DNA of 64,000 nt, taken from assembly GCA_023653785.1 (NCBI GenBank), contig JAMKCH010005482.1, forward strand, positions 1 through 64,000. The letters run 5' to 3'. The stretch comes from Ophioderma brevispina (Eukaryota > Echinodermata > Ophiuroidea > Amphilepidida > Ophiodermatidae). Position numbers and translations under genes: made by a program. Shown piece by piece: positions 37,251 through 47,869 of this stretch; position 1 is the stretch's first letter; the number at the start of each line of letters is the position of its first letter. The notes beneath the pieces are model-generated. The model saw only the letters and a list, made by a program, of their open reading frames with translations, had not been told where the DNA came from and searched no databases.

Positions 37251-38319
37251 ATAATAATAGGCACTATCTGGCTACAGACAATCGACACTCTTTAAATGCC
37301 TCGTATATATTTTTTCACAAGGTTCCATTAAAAGTATCTACTTTTTAAACAATTTTTTTTAACATCCAAATCAAAATTTTGCACACGCTACGCACACATT
37401 TGAACAATTTTATAATTTCTTGGCAACAATTTTATAATTTCATGGCAATTTGAACTCTGGAACGACGCACTTCACTTCTATTTGGAATCTCAGGTTGCTA
37501 ACTCAATGGCCCCCTTCTTAAAGTTCTCATTACTGGATGACCACCAATTCTTATTCAGGCTGTGTACTTAAATGACCCCTTATATTTTGGTACATATTTT
37601 ATCAGAAAGAACCCCTACTTTTCACCTGATGATCGAGACACATACCCGTCACTTTAGATATGCAGTGCCCCACTCCCCGGGGTTTTTGTAGACTGTTAGA
37701 CTGAAGATCAGCAAATCAAGATCGTTGTTAACACGGTGTACAGGAGCATGTAACCAAAATGCTGCCCTCACTTGAAGACAGACTGGGGTCAAGAGAAGTT
37801 AATTTGACTTGTCAAATTAGAACTTACTCTGAAAAGAATATAGACTAAGTGATACTATTATTCGTACTGATTGCTTATCGTTACAGCATTTTACTCATGA
37901 ATGTCCTTATTCCGAAATAGTCAAAATGAGATTCATATTTATTCATGTTTTACTAACTTGCTTTTAAAGCAAGAAAAAATAATGCCTTATTAAATATCGT
38001 GGTGGTCTATCTAAATATAATCTAAAAAATTAATTATCCTTTCGTAGGTATTTTGAAAACTCATTTAAAGTTCAACGTTTTGAAAGTTGCCACCATTCAT
38101 GTGTAAAGGTTTAAGGTGCCGATAATATTCACACAAGTTGGTTGGTGCACTTGGCTAGCTCTTAAATCAGTAGTACCCCTTTTAATCAAGTAAGTAGAGG
38201 TTTTTCATACATTTAATAAAAAAATGCAAAAAAATTAATATCCTGGCATTTAATGTGACGTTGAAATTTCTGAAGATGTGCATACTTGTATCCTATAAAA
38301 AGCTATGTTTATCATAAAA

Positions 38320-38420
38320 ATCGGGTAGTGTCCCTTTAAAACAAGAATTTCCACCACTTTCCACCAACTTATTCAAGTTTGCATGGCAGCAGATTTGAAA
38401 ATCAGCACACTCGAATTAAC
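38320..38420 (-). repeat. Single inverted unit of the 35-kb tandem repeat
   Basis: Inverted copy of the ~170-bp unit, with ATCGGGTAGTGTCCCTTTAA, CACTTTCCACCAAC, GCATGGCAGCAGATTTGAAA and ATCAGCACACTCGAATTAA. It shows the unit is dispersed as well as tandem. Confidence 0.65.
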
Positions 38421-38989
38421 CTAAAACACCTCTAGAGATCTTTTAGTGTATCTTGAGGAGGGTTCAACCTTATTTGAGCCTTTTAGGCTTGATTGGATCC
38501 CCTAGTATGTACTAGAGCTTACTAGCATCATCTGACCAGAAATGTGTTGAGCCTGGAAATACCAAAAGGACACATGGAATGTGTCCTTGCAAGTGGTAAG
38601 TGACCCGATTAGTGTAAACAAAACACAATTGCAACACCACTTGATTGGACCAACTAAGTATAAGAATCAAGGCTACAATTGACATGTTGGACAAGTGGAA
38701 AGGCTTGCCAGAGGCTACTGTGATGACTTTTGTTATTCAACAATAACTTTCAGGCCATTTACAATGCACAAATCCAAAAGGGGTGTATGACACGTCAGAA
38801 CCAAATTCAACCAATTTGTTTGTTAGACCCTAAACTTGGCATTCACAACCTTATTGTCAACAAACGAAAACGCTGCATAATTTTCCCACGTCATCCAAAA
38901 CACATGCAAAATTTCAAGACAATTACGATATAAGATAAACAAGCAGTTAACGAAAACCATGGCTTCAAAACCCAGTACTATAGACCCAC

Positions 38990-39190
38990 CGAAGTATTGG
39001 GTCTAAAAATGAAGGATAGTCTGTGGAATTCTAATAAGCTTTTCAACTGAGAAATTGGACAGAAAAGATAAAAGCTAGAATCAAAGATATGAATCTCCAT
39101 TCAATGCATGTTGGAGTAATTGTCGTTCATGGACAGTTAGACTAAAATATCATATTTTGTCCTATCACTGTGATAGTGCCTTTAAGCCTG
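38990..39190 (+). repeat. Dispersed repeat family D, partial copy
   Basis: Contains GAAGGATAGTCTGTGGAATT, GGACAGAAAAGATAAAAG and CATTCAATGCATGTTG-AGTAAT, in the family order. Truncated on the right compared with 62460-62860. Confidence 0.5.
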
Positions 39191-39211
39191 TTTATATTGA
39201 AATATATAGGA

Positions 39212-39675
39212 GGGCGAGGTTGGCGACGAGCGGTTAAGGGCTGAACCGTAGGCGAGTATAAGATCGATCGAGCGGCCCCTGGTTCAAGCCCCACAAGAGT
39301 CGGGTTTCTTGGTAATACTCAAATAGTTCCTATTAAGGTCGGAAATTGCATAATTGAACAGCAGTGTGATTATGGAATTCTCTCGCTCCCACCCATTGCG
39401 TAAGATGTGCAGTGTATGAATGCGTGTCCGGAGCCTCATGGTTCGGAGAGTCATGTAAAGCTGTGGGTCCCGTGTGTCAGTGGAGACCTTATCGAAAAAG
39501 AGAAAGAGTAGGGGCAGCCAGGTTGTACCGCACTAATCACTCTAGTACAAGGGTCACTTCCAACCCGACACTAGGCCCAGTGTGGAAGGTAGGCCGAAAT
39601 CAGATGGAAACATTGTTGAGGCTCGTCAGCAGTGGACAATATATAGGACTGATGATGATTGAATTACTTGAGGAT
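39212..39675 (+). mobile_element. tRNA-derived SINE 1
   Basis: The head has a box A-like TGGCGACGAGCGG (39221-39233) and a good box B, GGTTCAAGCCC (39281-39291), so an internal Pol III promoter of tRNA type. The body has ATGGTTCGGAGAGTCATGTA followed by GTGGGTCCCGTGTG, the diverged counterpart of CTTCGGAGGGGACGTTAAGC..GTCCCGTGT in the SINE at 59963. A 107-codon open frame across its body is chance. It lies about 260 bp before SRD5A exon 3. Confidence 0.7.
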
Positions 39676-39934
39676 GCCACCTCAAATTTATATTTCAAAA
39701 TATACATACTTGTCCACATCTACTCTGTGAAATAGCTAATTCAAGGTCCCTAATCAAACTTGAGTCCCCCTCCCCCAGGACCCTGCTTACCACTAATGGT
39801 GTTGTACAGCTGCAGCTACCTTCATATGGGGACTGAGTTTGTATTTAACATTTTTTCAGCAGCACCACAGTTCTTTCAATTTTTGAATTGCTGAAAAGGA
39901 TGGCTTATGGTGTTTTATGTTTTTACCCATACAG

Positions 39935-40032
39935 GTTGTACCATGTTGTTGACAGGAATGGCTATTAACATTCATGATGATACCTCCTCAGAAATTAAGA
40001 AAACAGGAGAATGGCTACAAAATTACCAAGAG
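39935..40032 (+). CDS. SRD5A1/2-like: Steroid 5-alpha-reductase, exon 3 (frameshifted)
   Basis: Follows a CCCATACAG acceptor. The first part reads LLTGMAINIHDDT in frame; vertebrate SRD5A has GM.INIHSDHILR here, part of the cofactor-binding C-terminal half. The DNA after that spells the rest of the family motif (ILRNLRKPGETGYKIPRG) only if at least five small gaps or inserts are allowed: missing bases near 39983, 39996, 40003 and 40011, and an extra A near 40025. The donor is GTAGAT at 40033, leaving phase 1, which joins exactly to exon 4 (R-G|G-M-F). There are no nonsense substitutions. Length 98 bp against about 102 bp for the vertebrate exon. Confidence 0.8.
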
Positions 40033-40089
40033 GTAGATCAATGCTAATACTTAACATGTCTAGGCTTCAAAAAAAAAATACATCGGATC

Positions 40090-40600
40090 ATCGGACCGCT
40101 TGTGGCGCCCGGCCATCGTGGTTAGGGAATGATAGGCCTCACATGCTTGATATTGATATGTAACCTTTGACCTCATAAGCAATGTGAGGATTTGCATGTA
40201 AAACTCCATAAACCAAGCTGGTTCAATGGCACTTCAACTTTTCCACATGATTACCATGTACATTTTCAGCCTGATCTTACAACTGACCTAACATGAACAT
40301 TGCCTGGTATGGCCCTTTTTGAACCTTTCATCAAACAAAAGGAGGGATCACACATTGAATCTGACTCAAGTTGGTGCCAATTGAACTTCAAACTTTCAAA
40401 TGATTACAATTTTATATTTGCAGCCTATCTTAAAAACTTGACCTCACATGACCTTTTGACCTTGGCTGTGACCTTTTGACCTTGGTAGATGGACTTTGAC
40501 ATCATCAACAACTGGGGGATGTCATGTTGAACCTGGGACCCAAATTTGGTTTAGATCAAAGTAGGCCTATGTGTATATTACAGGCCAAATGTAACGTGTT
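40090..40600. repeat. AGGTCA-rich dispersed repeat
   Basis: Many TGACCT half-sites, including TGACCTTTTGACC twice (about 40450-40490), and the phrases ACTTGACCTCACATGACC and CAACTTTCAAATGA. The same phrases in the same order occur at about 54590-54940. Lies in the SRD5A intron. Confidence 0.5.
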
Positions 40601-40759
40601 TCACAAAACAGACAACAACTGACTACAGTGGACAAAGTGATCCCTATGTGTCTTCTGCCTTAAAAGGGGATGGCCCGCGATTTAAGGATAATGAAGTTTT
40701 CATCTTGATACAGATTGGCCTTTTTTTCACTCCAAAACCACATCTATAAAGTTACACGC

Positions 40760-41030
40760 CGATCAGGGCCATACGCAGGATTTATTTGGGGGGGGTGTGC
40801 GATGTGGAAAAAAGTGGACCTTTTCGGAAAAATGAACCTTTTTTGGTAAAAGTGGATTTTCGAAAACCCTAAATGATCCTGTTTTGGACTTTTTAAACCA
40901 TTTTATCACCAAAAAAGTGGACTTTTGTGTCAAAATTTCTATAAATTTGGACGTTTTATCAAAAATATTTCAGCCCAAAAAAAAAAAAGTGGACCATTTG
41001 CCCCTTTGTGGAATTTGGGGGCGTGAGTGA
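40760..41030. mobile_element. Probable MITE with GTGGACTTTT repeats
   Basis: Begins CCATACGCAGGATTTATTTG followed by a G run, has repeated GTGGACTTTT/AGTGGATTTT/GTGGACCTTTT phrases, and ends GAATTTGGGGGCGTG. No terminal inverted repeat is clear, so the element type is uncertain. Confidence 0.4.
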
Positions 41031-41621
41031 GTGATTACTGTTGGAGTCTGGGTTAAGGCTGCATCCCATTGATAATGACTGCAGTACATCCAGAGCGTGC
41101 TAGCGAGGTTTTCTCGGGGAATTGGCTACTGGGGAAAAAAAGTGTGAGCCAAAACCCTAAGCATAAATTCACACTTTGGGGTCAAAAATAAAAGATTTCT
41201 GCTCTTGAAATTCTCTTCCCCCATTTTTGTGTCACCGGACACTAGGGGCAGCACAGCTGTTTGACCCATTACAAATTGTCTCTTTTATTTTAAGCAGAGT
41301 GGCGACACAATTTTACAACTGAGTATACGTAGAGACTTGCAAGAGGCTATCTCTCGTGCTAAAAATCAGACAAAATCCATTGTGGGAATCTTGCCATATA
41401 GGCTAGAAAGGTCATGAATTGTATGTTTATAGCGCCCGTCTATATGCCATCTCCATTTAAACCTTTGAATGGAAAACTAGATTTTTAGCAAAATCATTTG
41501 CCCGCAATGAAATTTCGGTTGTCAAATTTACACATAATGTCGTTTAGTGGGACTCTAATATTCAAATCAGCGGGGTTGGCATTTAACCTGGGATACATCA
41601 TTTTCTGTTCTCTTTTCCAAG

Positions 41622-41771
41622 GTGGGATGTTTGATGTAGCAGGAGCAATTTCCTGGTGAAGTCAGGAGAATGGATTGGTTATGATGCTATTGCATCATGG
41701 AATCTACCAACTGCAGCCCATTTGCCATGTTCTACTGTCAGTAGCATGGCCACGAGCAATCCACCTCATAG
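41622..41771 (+). CDS. SRD5A1/2-like: Steroid 5-alpha-reductase, exon 4 (frameshifted)
   Basis: Acceptor CTTTTCCAAG, donor GTTAAG at 41772. The 150-bp exon matches the 151-bp vertebrate exon 4. Read across small indels it spells the family block GMFEYV.GANF.GE..EW.GYA.AS WN: GGGATGTTTGA and TGTAGCAGGAGCAA at the start, GAATGGATTGGTTATG and GCTATTGCATCATGGAATCT in the middle, and an end (RAI.L.R) that joins Y-Y-K of the last exon. At least seven single- or few-base indels disrupt the frame. This region is the last long membrane and cofactor segment of the enzyme. Confidence 0.8.
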
Positions 41772-41779
41772 GTTAAGTT

Positions 41780-42600
41780 GCACGATTATTTGACCCTTAT
41801 TCTTGAAAGGGAGAATGTGGCAATGTTTAGCTGGAAAAGCATGGTTGATATCAAAATATACAATGTGATGCAGCACATGGTTTTAAGCCCCCCCCCCCCC
41901 CATTTAAACACGCCTTTCTATGCCGTGGTGTAACATACCTTTGCAAATGGGGGGGGGGGCACAAAAGGGTGCCGAGGCATTTTCTGAGGGAAAAGTTGGG
42001 GTCCTTCTCCAGAGGCCACTGTACAAAAATGGTCGTTTATGGGGGGGGGGGGGCAAGGATTCTGAGCAAGAGTTCAAAGGAAGAGGGGGGGGGAATTCAT
42101 AACAAGGTTAAATGTGGAAGGCAAGGAAATAAGTTTTTCAGTTAAGTGACCTAGACAAGTAACGGTACTCTCCTTCATATGCATTTTGTCAAAGATTAAT
42201 TAATCAAAATTGATGGATTCTTCGCATAATATTTTTAAAAAATCATAGCTTGACCATTATTTGTGTATCATGCTCAATCAATCCAATTTATATCAAAATA
42301 TTAAATCGGGATCGTTTATGATGATTTATGTCTCAATGGTGAGGAATATTTTGCCTCATCAGCCCCTGCTAGTTCAGCCTTTATTGCAGTGAAGTGATAG
42401 TATGGAGATGTCACCCAAAGAGTTTAAAATGCCTTTCACTGTTTCAAGTATTGAAACCAGAGCAATAATTTGACACTGGTTTCAACAAAATCTTGTTTAT
42501 TGGATAATTTTCCCCCAGGATAACCTTAAACCTTATTAGGGCTGTAGCTTGTTAATCCTTATAATAAAATAAATACATTGGTGTACATCTGAACACAATT
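41780..42600. other. SRD5A intron; homopolymer-rich stretch
   Basis: Contains long C and G runs (41889-41901, 41949-41958, 42040-42053, 42084-42092), a likely MITE or polishing artefact, then ordinary AT-rich DNA. No gene. Confidence 0.4.
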
Positions 42601-42611
42601 TGGCTAGATTT

Positions 42612-42763
42612 CAGGGATGCAAATTCAAATGCGAGAATCAAATCGACTTGAAATGACAAAACTTAATACATGATTCAATGGGGAAAATTGATTCTCAAAC
42701 ATGGATGCTACAAGAATCCCTGTGTGAATCGATTCTGTGATTCTCGTCAAATTTGCATCCCTG
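42612..42763. mobile_element. hAT-like MITE, 152 bp, with target-site duplication
   Basis: Terminal inverted repeats of about 35 bp start CAGGGATGCAAATT and end AATTTGCATCCCTG, continuing inward with GAGAATCA and its complement. It is flanked on both sides by GATTT (42607-42611 and 42764-42768), a probable target-site duplication. CAGGG ends are common in hAT MITEs, but those usually have 8-bp duplications, so the class is tentative. Confidence 0.8.
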
Positions 42764-43381
42764 GATTTCAAATTATCCCCTGTACTAATTTTACCCCCTT
42801 ATTTTACAATGTTGCCCAAATTATAGAGGTTTGACGCAAAGTTCTATTCAGCCACCCCCTTCAAATTATAGAAAACAATTTCCAACCCTACTCTATCTGA
42901 TTGGAAATTTCAACAGTTTCAATTAGAGGACACATATCATCAGTATGCAAACCCATGTTTTCTGCCTTAGTAGTTATCTGATTTTCTATTTGACACATTA
43001 CGTAATAATATACTTGTTCATGCATCACATTTATAGGTAAGATCAGGGTAATTCAGTAATTGTGGAAATACATTTCAGAGATTTTGAGGACCCAGTAACT
43101 AAATCAGGCTTTTTGAAGTACCTGTGATATAAGTATAAGACCTGGAAATTTAATTCCTATCCCATTTTTGGTTTGCATTACAAGTCACAAAACCTCCTCT
43201 GTTGCCTGCAGACGTATTCACAGAAAGTGTGCCTTTTGAATTATGTGTTTCAGCCACAATTGCTACAGATCTGTGATGGAACTAAATGTTTGCAAGAGGG
43301 ACCAGGCTGAAAAAAAAACAGCAAAGAAAAAATCACAACTGTTATCTATAGGTTAAAATTTCTTAATGTTCACCGCTGAGG

Positions 43382-43402
43382 GCGTACGTTGCCAACGTAC
43401 GC
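43382..43402. other. Perfect 21-bp palindrome
   Basis: GCGTACGTTG, one C, then CAACGTACGC: a 10-bp perfect stem in AT-rich DNA of the last SRD5A intron. It could be a protein-binding site or a hairpin; function unknown. Confidence 0.8.
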
Positions 43403-43801
43403 GGAGAAATATTACAGTATGTCCACAACAATGAAATGCCACCATTTCTCTTAGTTATTAACACAAATTCTGAAAATACACAAGTTTCAAATAACAGGAC
43501 GAACTTTCAAAATTTACAACTCAGATTTGTTTCAAGCAACAAGAAGTAGCTCAGAGTGGTTAAAAGTGTAATTTTTTTTGGATTATGTCCACAACATGTC
43601 ATTTTTGACTTCTTTGTCATATCTACCAAAACCTGATTATTTAGTAAAATTCAGTATTTGTTCATGAAATTACACTGTATTACCTTTGGATGGTGTTTAA
43701 TTGTGGCAATTTTGAATTTTGATTAACATATAACTATGGAACTGCCCATGGCACCGACTTCTGAAATATATTACATGTTATTTTTAAGTAAAATAAAATG
43801 T

Positions 43802-44010
43802 TGTATATATTTATTAATCATTCCCTGGAGATGGCCAGCGCACGGTAGTGTTAAAAAAAAAACAAAAAAAAAAACCATGTGCGCTTGGCCGGATTCGAAC
43901 CGGCAACCTTCTTGGCCGGTTCAAATCCGGCCAAGCGCACATGTTTTTTTGTTTTTTTCAACACTACTGTGCGCTGGCCATCTCCAGGGAAAGATTAATA
44001 AATATATACA
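43802..44010. repeat. Long palindrome beside the last SRD5A exon
   Basis: The left arm starts TGTATATATTTATTAATCAT and runs through CCCTGGAGATGGCCAGCGCA and GTAGTGTT; the right arm is the complement and ends TTAATAAATATATACA. The centre (43880-43940) is a GC-rich hairpin, TGCGCTTGGCCGGATTCGAA / ..AAATCCGGCCAAGCGCA, that looks like the T-arm and acceptor end of a tRNA in both orientations. The right arm plus what follows is repeated at 44200-44424. Confidence 0.8.
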
Positions 44011-44115
44011 TCCTTGTCTACCTGGAGAACTAAGTAGTTTAAATTTCAAAATAAAATGTTATTTAAAAAAAAATCATAATTTAAATAATGATTTTTCTTT
44101 TACTTTCTTTCTTAG

Positions 44116-44178
44116 GTATTACAAGGAGAAGTTTGATGACTATCCACCAAATAGGAAAGCACTCATTCCATTTCTACT
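44116..44178 (+). CDS. SRD5A1/2-like: Steroid 5-alpha-reductase, last exon, copy 1 (no stop)
   Basis: Acceptor TTTCTTTCTTAG, then G-TAT-TAC..., giving (R)YYKEKFDDYPPNRKALIPFL without a break. Human SRD5A2 ends HRFYLKMFEDYPKSRKALIP FIF, so this is the C-terminal tail of the enzyme. Phase 2-to-0 joining with exon 4 is right. The frame is cut just before the stop by a 22-base T run (44179-44200), after which the upstream intron starts again. It is the only SRD5A exon here with a clean frame. Confidence 0.85.
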
Positions 44179-44199
44179 TTTTTTTTTTTTTTTTTTTTC

Positions 44200-44424
44200 A
44201 AAAACTACCGTGCGCGGCCATCTCCAGGTGAAAGATTAATAAATATATACATCCTTGTCTACCGGAGAAACTAAGTAGTTTACATTTCAAAAGAAAATGT
44301 TATTAAAAAAAAAAATCTTATTTAAATAATGATTGTTCTTTTACTTTCTTTCTTAGGTATTCAAGGAGAAGTGTGAGGGACTAGCCACCAAATAGGAAAG
44401 CACTCCATTCCATTTCTACTGTAA
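44200..44424 (+). pseudogene. Second copy of SRD5A last intron end and exon
   Basis: Direct repeat of 43965-44178: the same CGGCCATCTCCAGG, GATTAATAAATATATACATC, intron end and TTTCTTTCTTAG acceptor, then exon bases 44357-44424. The exon copy has missing and changed bases (TATTCAAGG, GTGTGAGGGACTAG, CACTCCATTCC) that break the frame, but it alone carries the natural end CTA CTG TAA (stop 44422-44424). Either a tandem duplication or an assembly duplication of one locus from noisy reads; I favour the latter. Confidence 0.7.
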
Positions 44425-44429
44425 TGGAT

Positions 44430-45470
44430 AGATACCCCAAAAATAATAATTATTATATTTCTAAGAATTGACTGTTTTGTAATGTAATTGACAGCTTCAT
44501 GCCAATGAATATTATGTGGACATCAGTATTACTTCACTTTACAACAAGGCAGGTCTTTAAATCATCACACGTCTCCCAATATCTACCTCGAAGTACTAGA
44601 AATGTGTACCAAGTGTGACTGAGAAGTACCTATTCACTTTCTCTTCTAGGAAAAGGTGCCGATTCCTACCTATTCCTACCCAAAATGTTTCAAAAGGTGC
44701 ATGCATGACCTGATTGACAACCTCATCGCCACTTTACCCAGCAAAATATTGAGATTAAGATTAATCTTAAAGGCGGACTCAGATTTTCCCGATGAGGGCA
44801 CACTCAATGTTCAAACAAATCCTGTTTTTCATATACATTATGCTAGTCCATATACTAAGCACTGTGTGAAATAACTAAGCTCAAATCGATGTCCTTCATA
44901 TAGAAATCCAGCTTTGTTCCTAAATTCTGGATCCGCAATTTTTGTTATACACGGTATTCTGTGCACTTTCTACTGGGGCATAATGTTTACTGCCATAAAA
45001 ACGGAAAATCCGATTCAGCTCTAACTTGGAATTGAGCATTTTAGGTGGTATCTTTGTTTTTAGATGATTATTTTTTAAATACTACACAAAGATCTTTCAA
45101 AATCTCTGAGTCAGCCTTTATATCAGAGTTTTTTTACTCTAACATAGTGCTGTGCCTGTGTGATATGATGCGATAGATCCGGCACATACTGTGCGTATTG
45201 TTTGACGCTGTACCGTGTGATATCGTCTCCTATCACATGGCTAGGAACCAATGAATTGCGTAAACAATCGCCAGTGTTTAAGAATTTTGGGACTTTGTCT
45301 AGTATTTTTTGAAAACCAGCAAATGTTAACTTCAAGCCTACTGCTTGTAATGCAGAATGTTTCACATTTCTGTTCTCATGCACTATAGAGGGCATCCTTC
45401 TTTCCTTATCCAGTGATGTCCTTTGCCTGGCATTTTCAGTCCTGTTACATTGCTTTTAAATATTTTGATT
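44430..45470. other. Downstream of SRD5A, no gene confirmed
   Basis: A 90-codon open frame on - (45123-45395, starting MPSIVHENRNVKHSALQAVG) is not low-complexity but matches nothing I recognise and has no partner exon nearby. The remainder is AT-rich. Confidence 0.35.
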
Positions 45471-45479
45471 CATTGAGAA

Positions 45480-45790
45480 TGTTGCCATATTGAATATGCG
45501 AGTTAAAGAGTCAATATTGCACCTTTGAAAAATATTGCGCCTTCACGATTTTTCAAAATTGAATATTCTTGCATGTTTAATGCTTTTATAAACATTAGCC
45601 CTTACCTTAAATGATTAAGACCAAATCACCGCCCTTAACGTTTTATATTAATGACTTAGGCGGCCTTTTATCAGCGACTCGGAAAGCATTTAACACAAGA
45701 AACACATGCCAGAGTTTTTTTTCCATGGCATGCCCCCATTACCACCGTTCTGTGACCTTGGTTTTGTGGTTTGAGTCAAATTGCTTTTCC
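45480..45790 (+). repeat. Dispersed repeat family C, copy 2
   Basis: Shares TTGAAAAATATTGCGCCTTC, TTGCATGTTTAATGCTTTTA, GATTAAGACCAAATCACC and ATTTAACACAAGAAACAC with 14060-14345. It runs directly into the inverted family G copy. Confidence 0.65.
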
Positions 45791-45985
45791 CACGGATCCC
45801 AAATACTACGTGCTGTAATTTCTGTCCGTTCGGACGAAAATCCAAATTGAAATTTCTTACAGATGCGACTGAAATTGCACGTAAGATTGGGCACACGTGG
45901 ACATAGGCTAACGGTTCAGAGGATATAAAAAACATCAACATCTTTAGGGCAATCGGGGGGACGATGCTGTTGATCACGAAATGCC
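45740..45985 (-). repeat. Dispersed repeat family G, inverted copy
   Basis: Inverse of 34065-34385: CTGTAATTTCTGTCCGTTCG, AAATTTCTTACAGATGCGAC, GGCTAACGGTTCAGAGGATA and the end GATCACGAAATGCCCCTTTA. A 129-codon open frame on - across it is chance. Confidence 0.65.
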
Positions 45986-46221
45986 CCTTTAAGTTGGCTA
46001 CAAATACCTCTGTTTTGAGCCTTATTAATGTCCCTGGTTTGGGGTAGGTTATTGATGTGTAATATATCCTATCTTCCAATGGCCTAGGAGACTATCATTT
46101 TGCGAGCAACTTGAAGGAAATTTCAAGATTTTTGTGAAAATGTGCAATGCCCTGCTTACATCACTCACCTGTATTGGCCAGTTATTGAAAGGGGAACTAA
46201 ACCTAAAAGAGCAAAAACCTA

Positions 46222-46302
46222 TGTTTTTATATATAATATAAAATATATATATATCGATATATATATAATATAGATATATATATATATATATTCTATATGA
46301 AT
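46222..46302. repeat. AT microsatellite
   Basis: TATA/ATAT dinucleotide repeats with single-base interruptions (e.g. ATATATCGATATATAT). Confidence 0.9.
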
Positions 46303-46329
46303 AATAAATCATACTCTATAGAGTAATTA

Positions 46330-47005
46330 TTTCTATCCCTCAAACCCATTCCCTCTCAAATTAGAAGTATTAATTAGGTGTTCAAAAGTGAATCCATTTT
46401 GACTTGGATGATGTAGCCTGAGCCCATGCAGGCCTCCTATATTACGAAGCACATGTAACATCAAAACAGCCTATTTTAGTGATGAGGCGGCGATCCAAGG
46501 TTTTTATCTTACTTTTTGTTTGGTCTTTTACATTTTTTTTTCTTTAAGTTCCCTTTGTTTAGTTTTTGGTGTTAGAAGGCTTCTCTTTAATATTTAGTGC
46601 TTATGTCAGCACTATTGGGGCTCTTGCCGGTGTTTTTTTGCCAAATGTATACATAAATTCCAACTGCATTTTAAGTGGCAGAAAAGCAATAGACAGATGC
46701 ACATTGCAATATCGTGTGTGACCAGATATCTTATCGGATTTAAAGCAAGTTCAAATAAAATCTTCTACTTCAAAAGTGAATGGTACAATGAATGGCAGAA
46801 TCTGTTTTCAGTCGGTTGTTTGCTAATAGACATGTAGACCTACAAAATGCTCACTAGGAATCAGAATTATCCTACTTATTAACCAATTGAGCTTAAGCAA
46901 ATGCATGTTCTGTATATAACATCCGAGCAATACACATGGAATGTTTTGGATAGCCGCAATTCACCATTAGAAATGTGTTTACATGTATTTCATGTGGGAA
47001 ACCTG
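46330..47005. other. Intergenic, no gene seen
   Basis: AT-rich; nothing recognised on either strand. Confidence 0.35.
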
Positions 47006-47010
47006 CATGC

Positions 47011-47202
47011 AGTGGCGTAGCCAGGTGGGGGCAAGGGCCAGAGTTCCCCCTCTGAAAAAAATTTTGAGGGGAAATGGGAATAAAAGATGATATGGATATT
47101 CATGTTCGCCCGGGAATTTTTGCTTGTGATCGGACATTTGTTGCACCTACTACCGAGAACTTGCCCCCTTGGAACCACCGGCCTGGCTACGTGCCGCCTG
47201 CC
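47011..47202. mobile_element. MITE with CAGTGGCGTAGCCAG ends
   Basis: Starts CAGTGGCGTAGCCAGGTGGG and ends CCGGCCTGGCTACGTGCCG, an imperfect inverted pair. Related ends are found at 8331-8548 and near 17806. The overlapping open frames on both strands (46990-47370) are by-products of the repeat. Confidence 0.6.
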
Positions 47203-47477
47203 TTGTATGACTGTTTCACCGGCACTCTGGTGGGCTCGGCTATGTTATCAAAAGTCAAAATGGATACACCCATGAACACTAAATTAATACTTTTATTTTT
47301 AGAGGGAATGTTTGAGAGACTGAAATTACTTCTATTTGAACTTTCATATATGTATATAAACATATGCTGATTGAATATTTAGGGTTTTGTTCCCCTTTAA
47401 TGGTCGTTTGGGTCCATTAACCTTTGCATAATTTACCAATTCTGCAAAATGATAAATGAAATCTAGATGTTTAGCTG

Positions 47478-47860
47478 GGGGGGTACTCAACACAAAATTG
47501 CGTACAGGTGTGCGTCAACCACCGGGTAAAAAAAAAAATTGACCCATGTTTATAGTGACCAAATTGTACAAAAATATGATCCATTTATATAGCTGGTTCT
47601 GAAATTTTGACCCATTTATATAGTTAGCTTTGAAATTTCGCACCATTTTCATTGTGATTTTACCAAAAATCGGAAACACCGACCCCATTTTCATAGTAAA
47701 TTATGACCAAAAACTGCAAAATAGACATTTAGATAGTAGCAATGACCTACAAAACAACCCATGTATATAGCAGCATGGTCATAAGGGGTGAAAATGTGAC
47801 CCATATCGGCAGCACATATGTACCAACCTTTTTCCACTGAGTACACCCACCCAGATTTAG
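47478..47860. mobile_element. MITE-like element with GGGTACTCA ends
   Basis: Starts GGGGGGGTACTCAACACAAA and ends CCACTGAGTACACCCACCC, an imperfect inverted pair. The interior is a run of GACCCAT-T-TATAG phrases at irregular spacing of roughly 40-50 bp. No coding sequence. Confidence 0.6.
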
Positions 47861-47869
47861 CTAACAGCT

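Noticed and set aside
39412..39735. 107-codon open frame on + before SRD5A exon 3
   Set aside because: It lies in the body of a tRNA-derived SINE.
43880..43940. Possible tRNA gene
   Set aside because: Only a T-arm and acceptor-like half is present, mirrored within a palindrome; no D-arm or anticodon arm.
43736..44239. 167-codon open frame on +, the longest in the window
   Set aside because: Most of it crosses the palindrome and the intron; only the codons from 44116 to 44178 belong to a real exon (SRD5A).
45123..45395. 90-codon frame on -, fairly protein-like
   Set aside because: No family recognised, no neighbouring exon and no splice signals; kept only as a note.
45690..46079. 129-codon open frame on -
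   Set aside because: It covers an inverted copy of dispersed repeat family G, whose other copies are not open.
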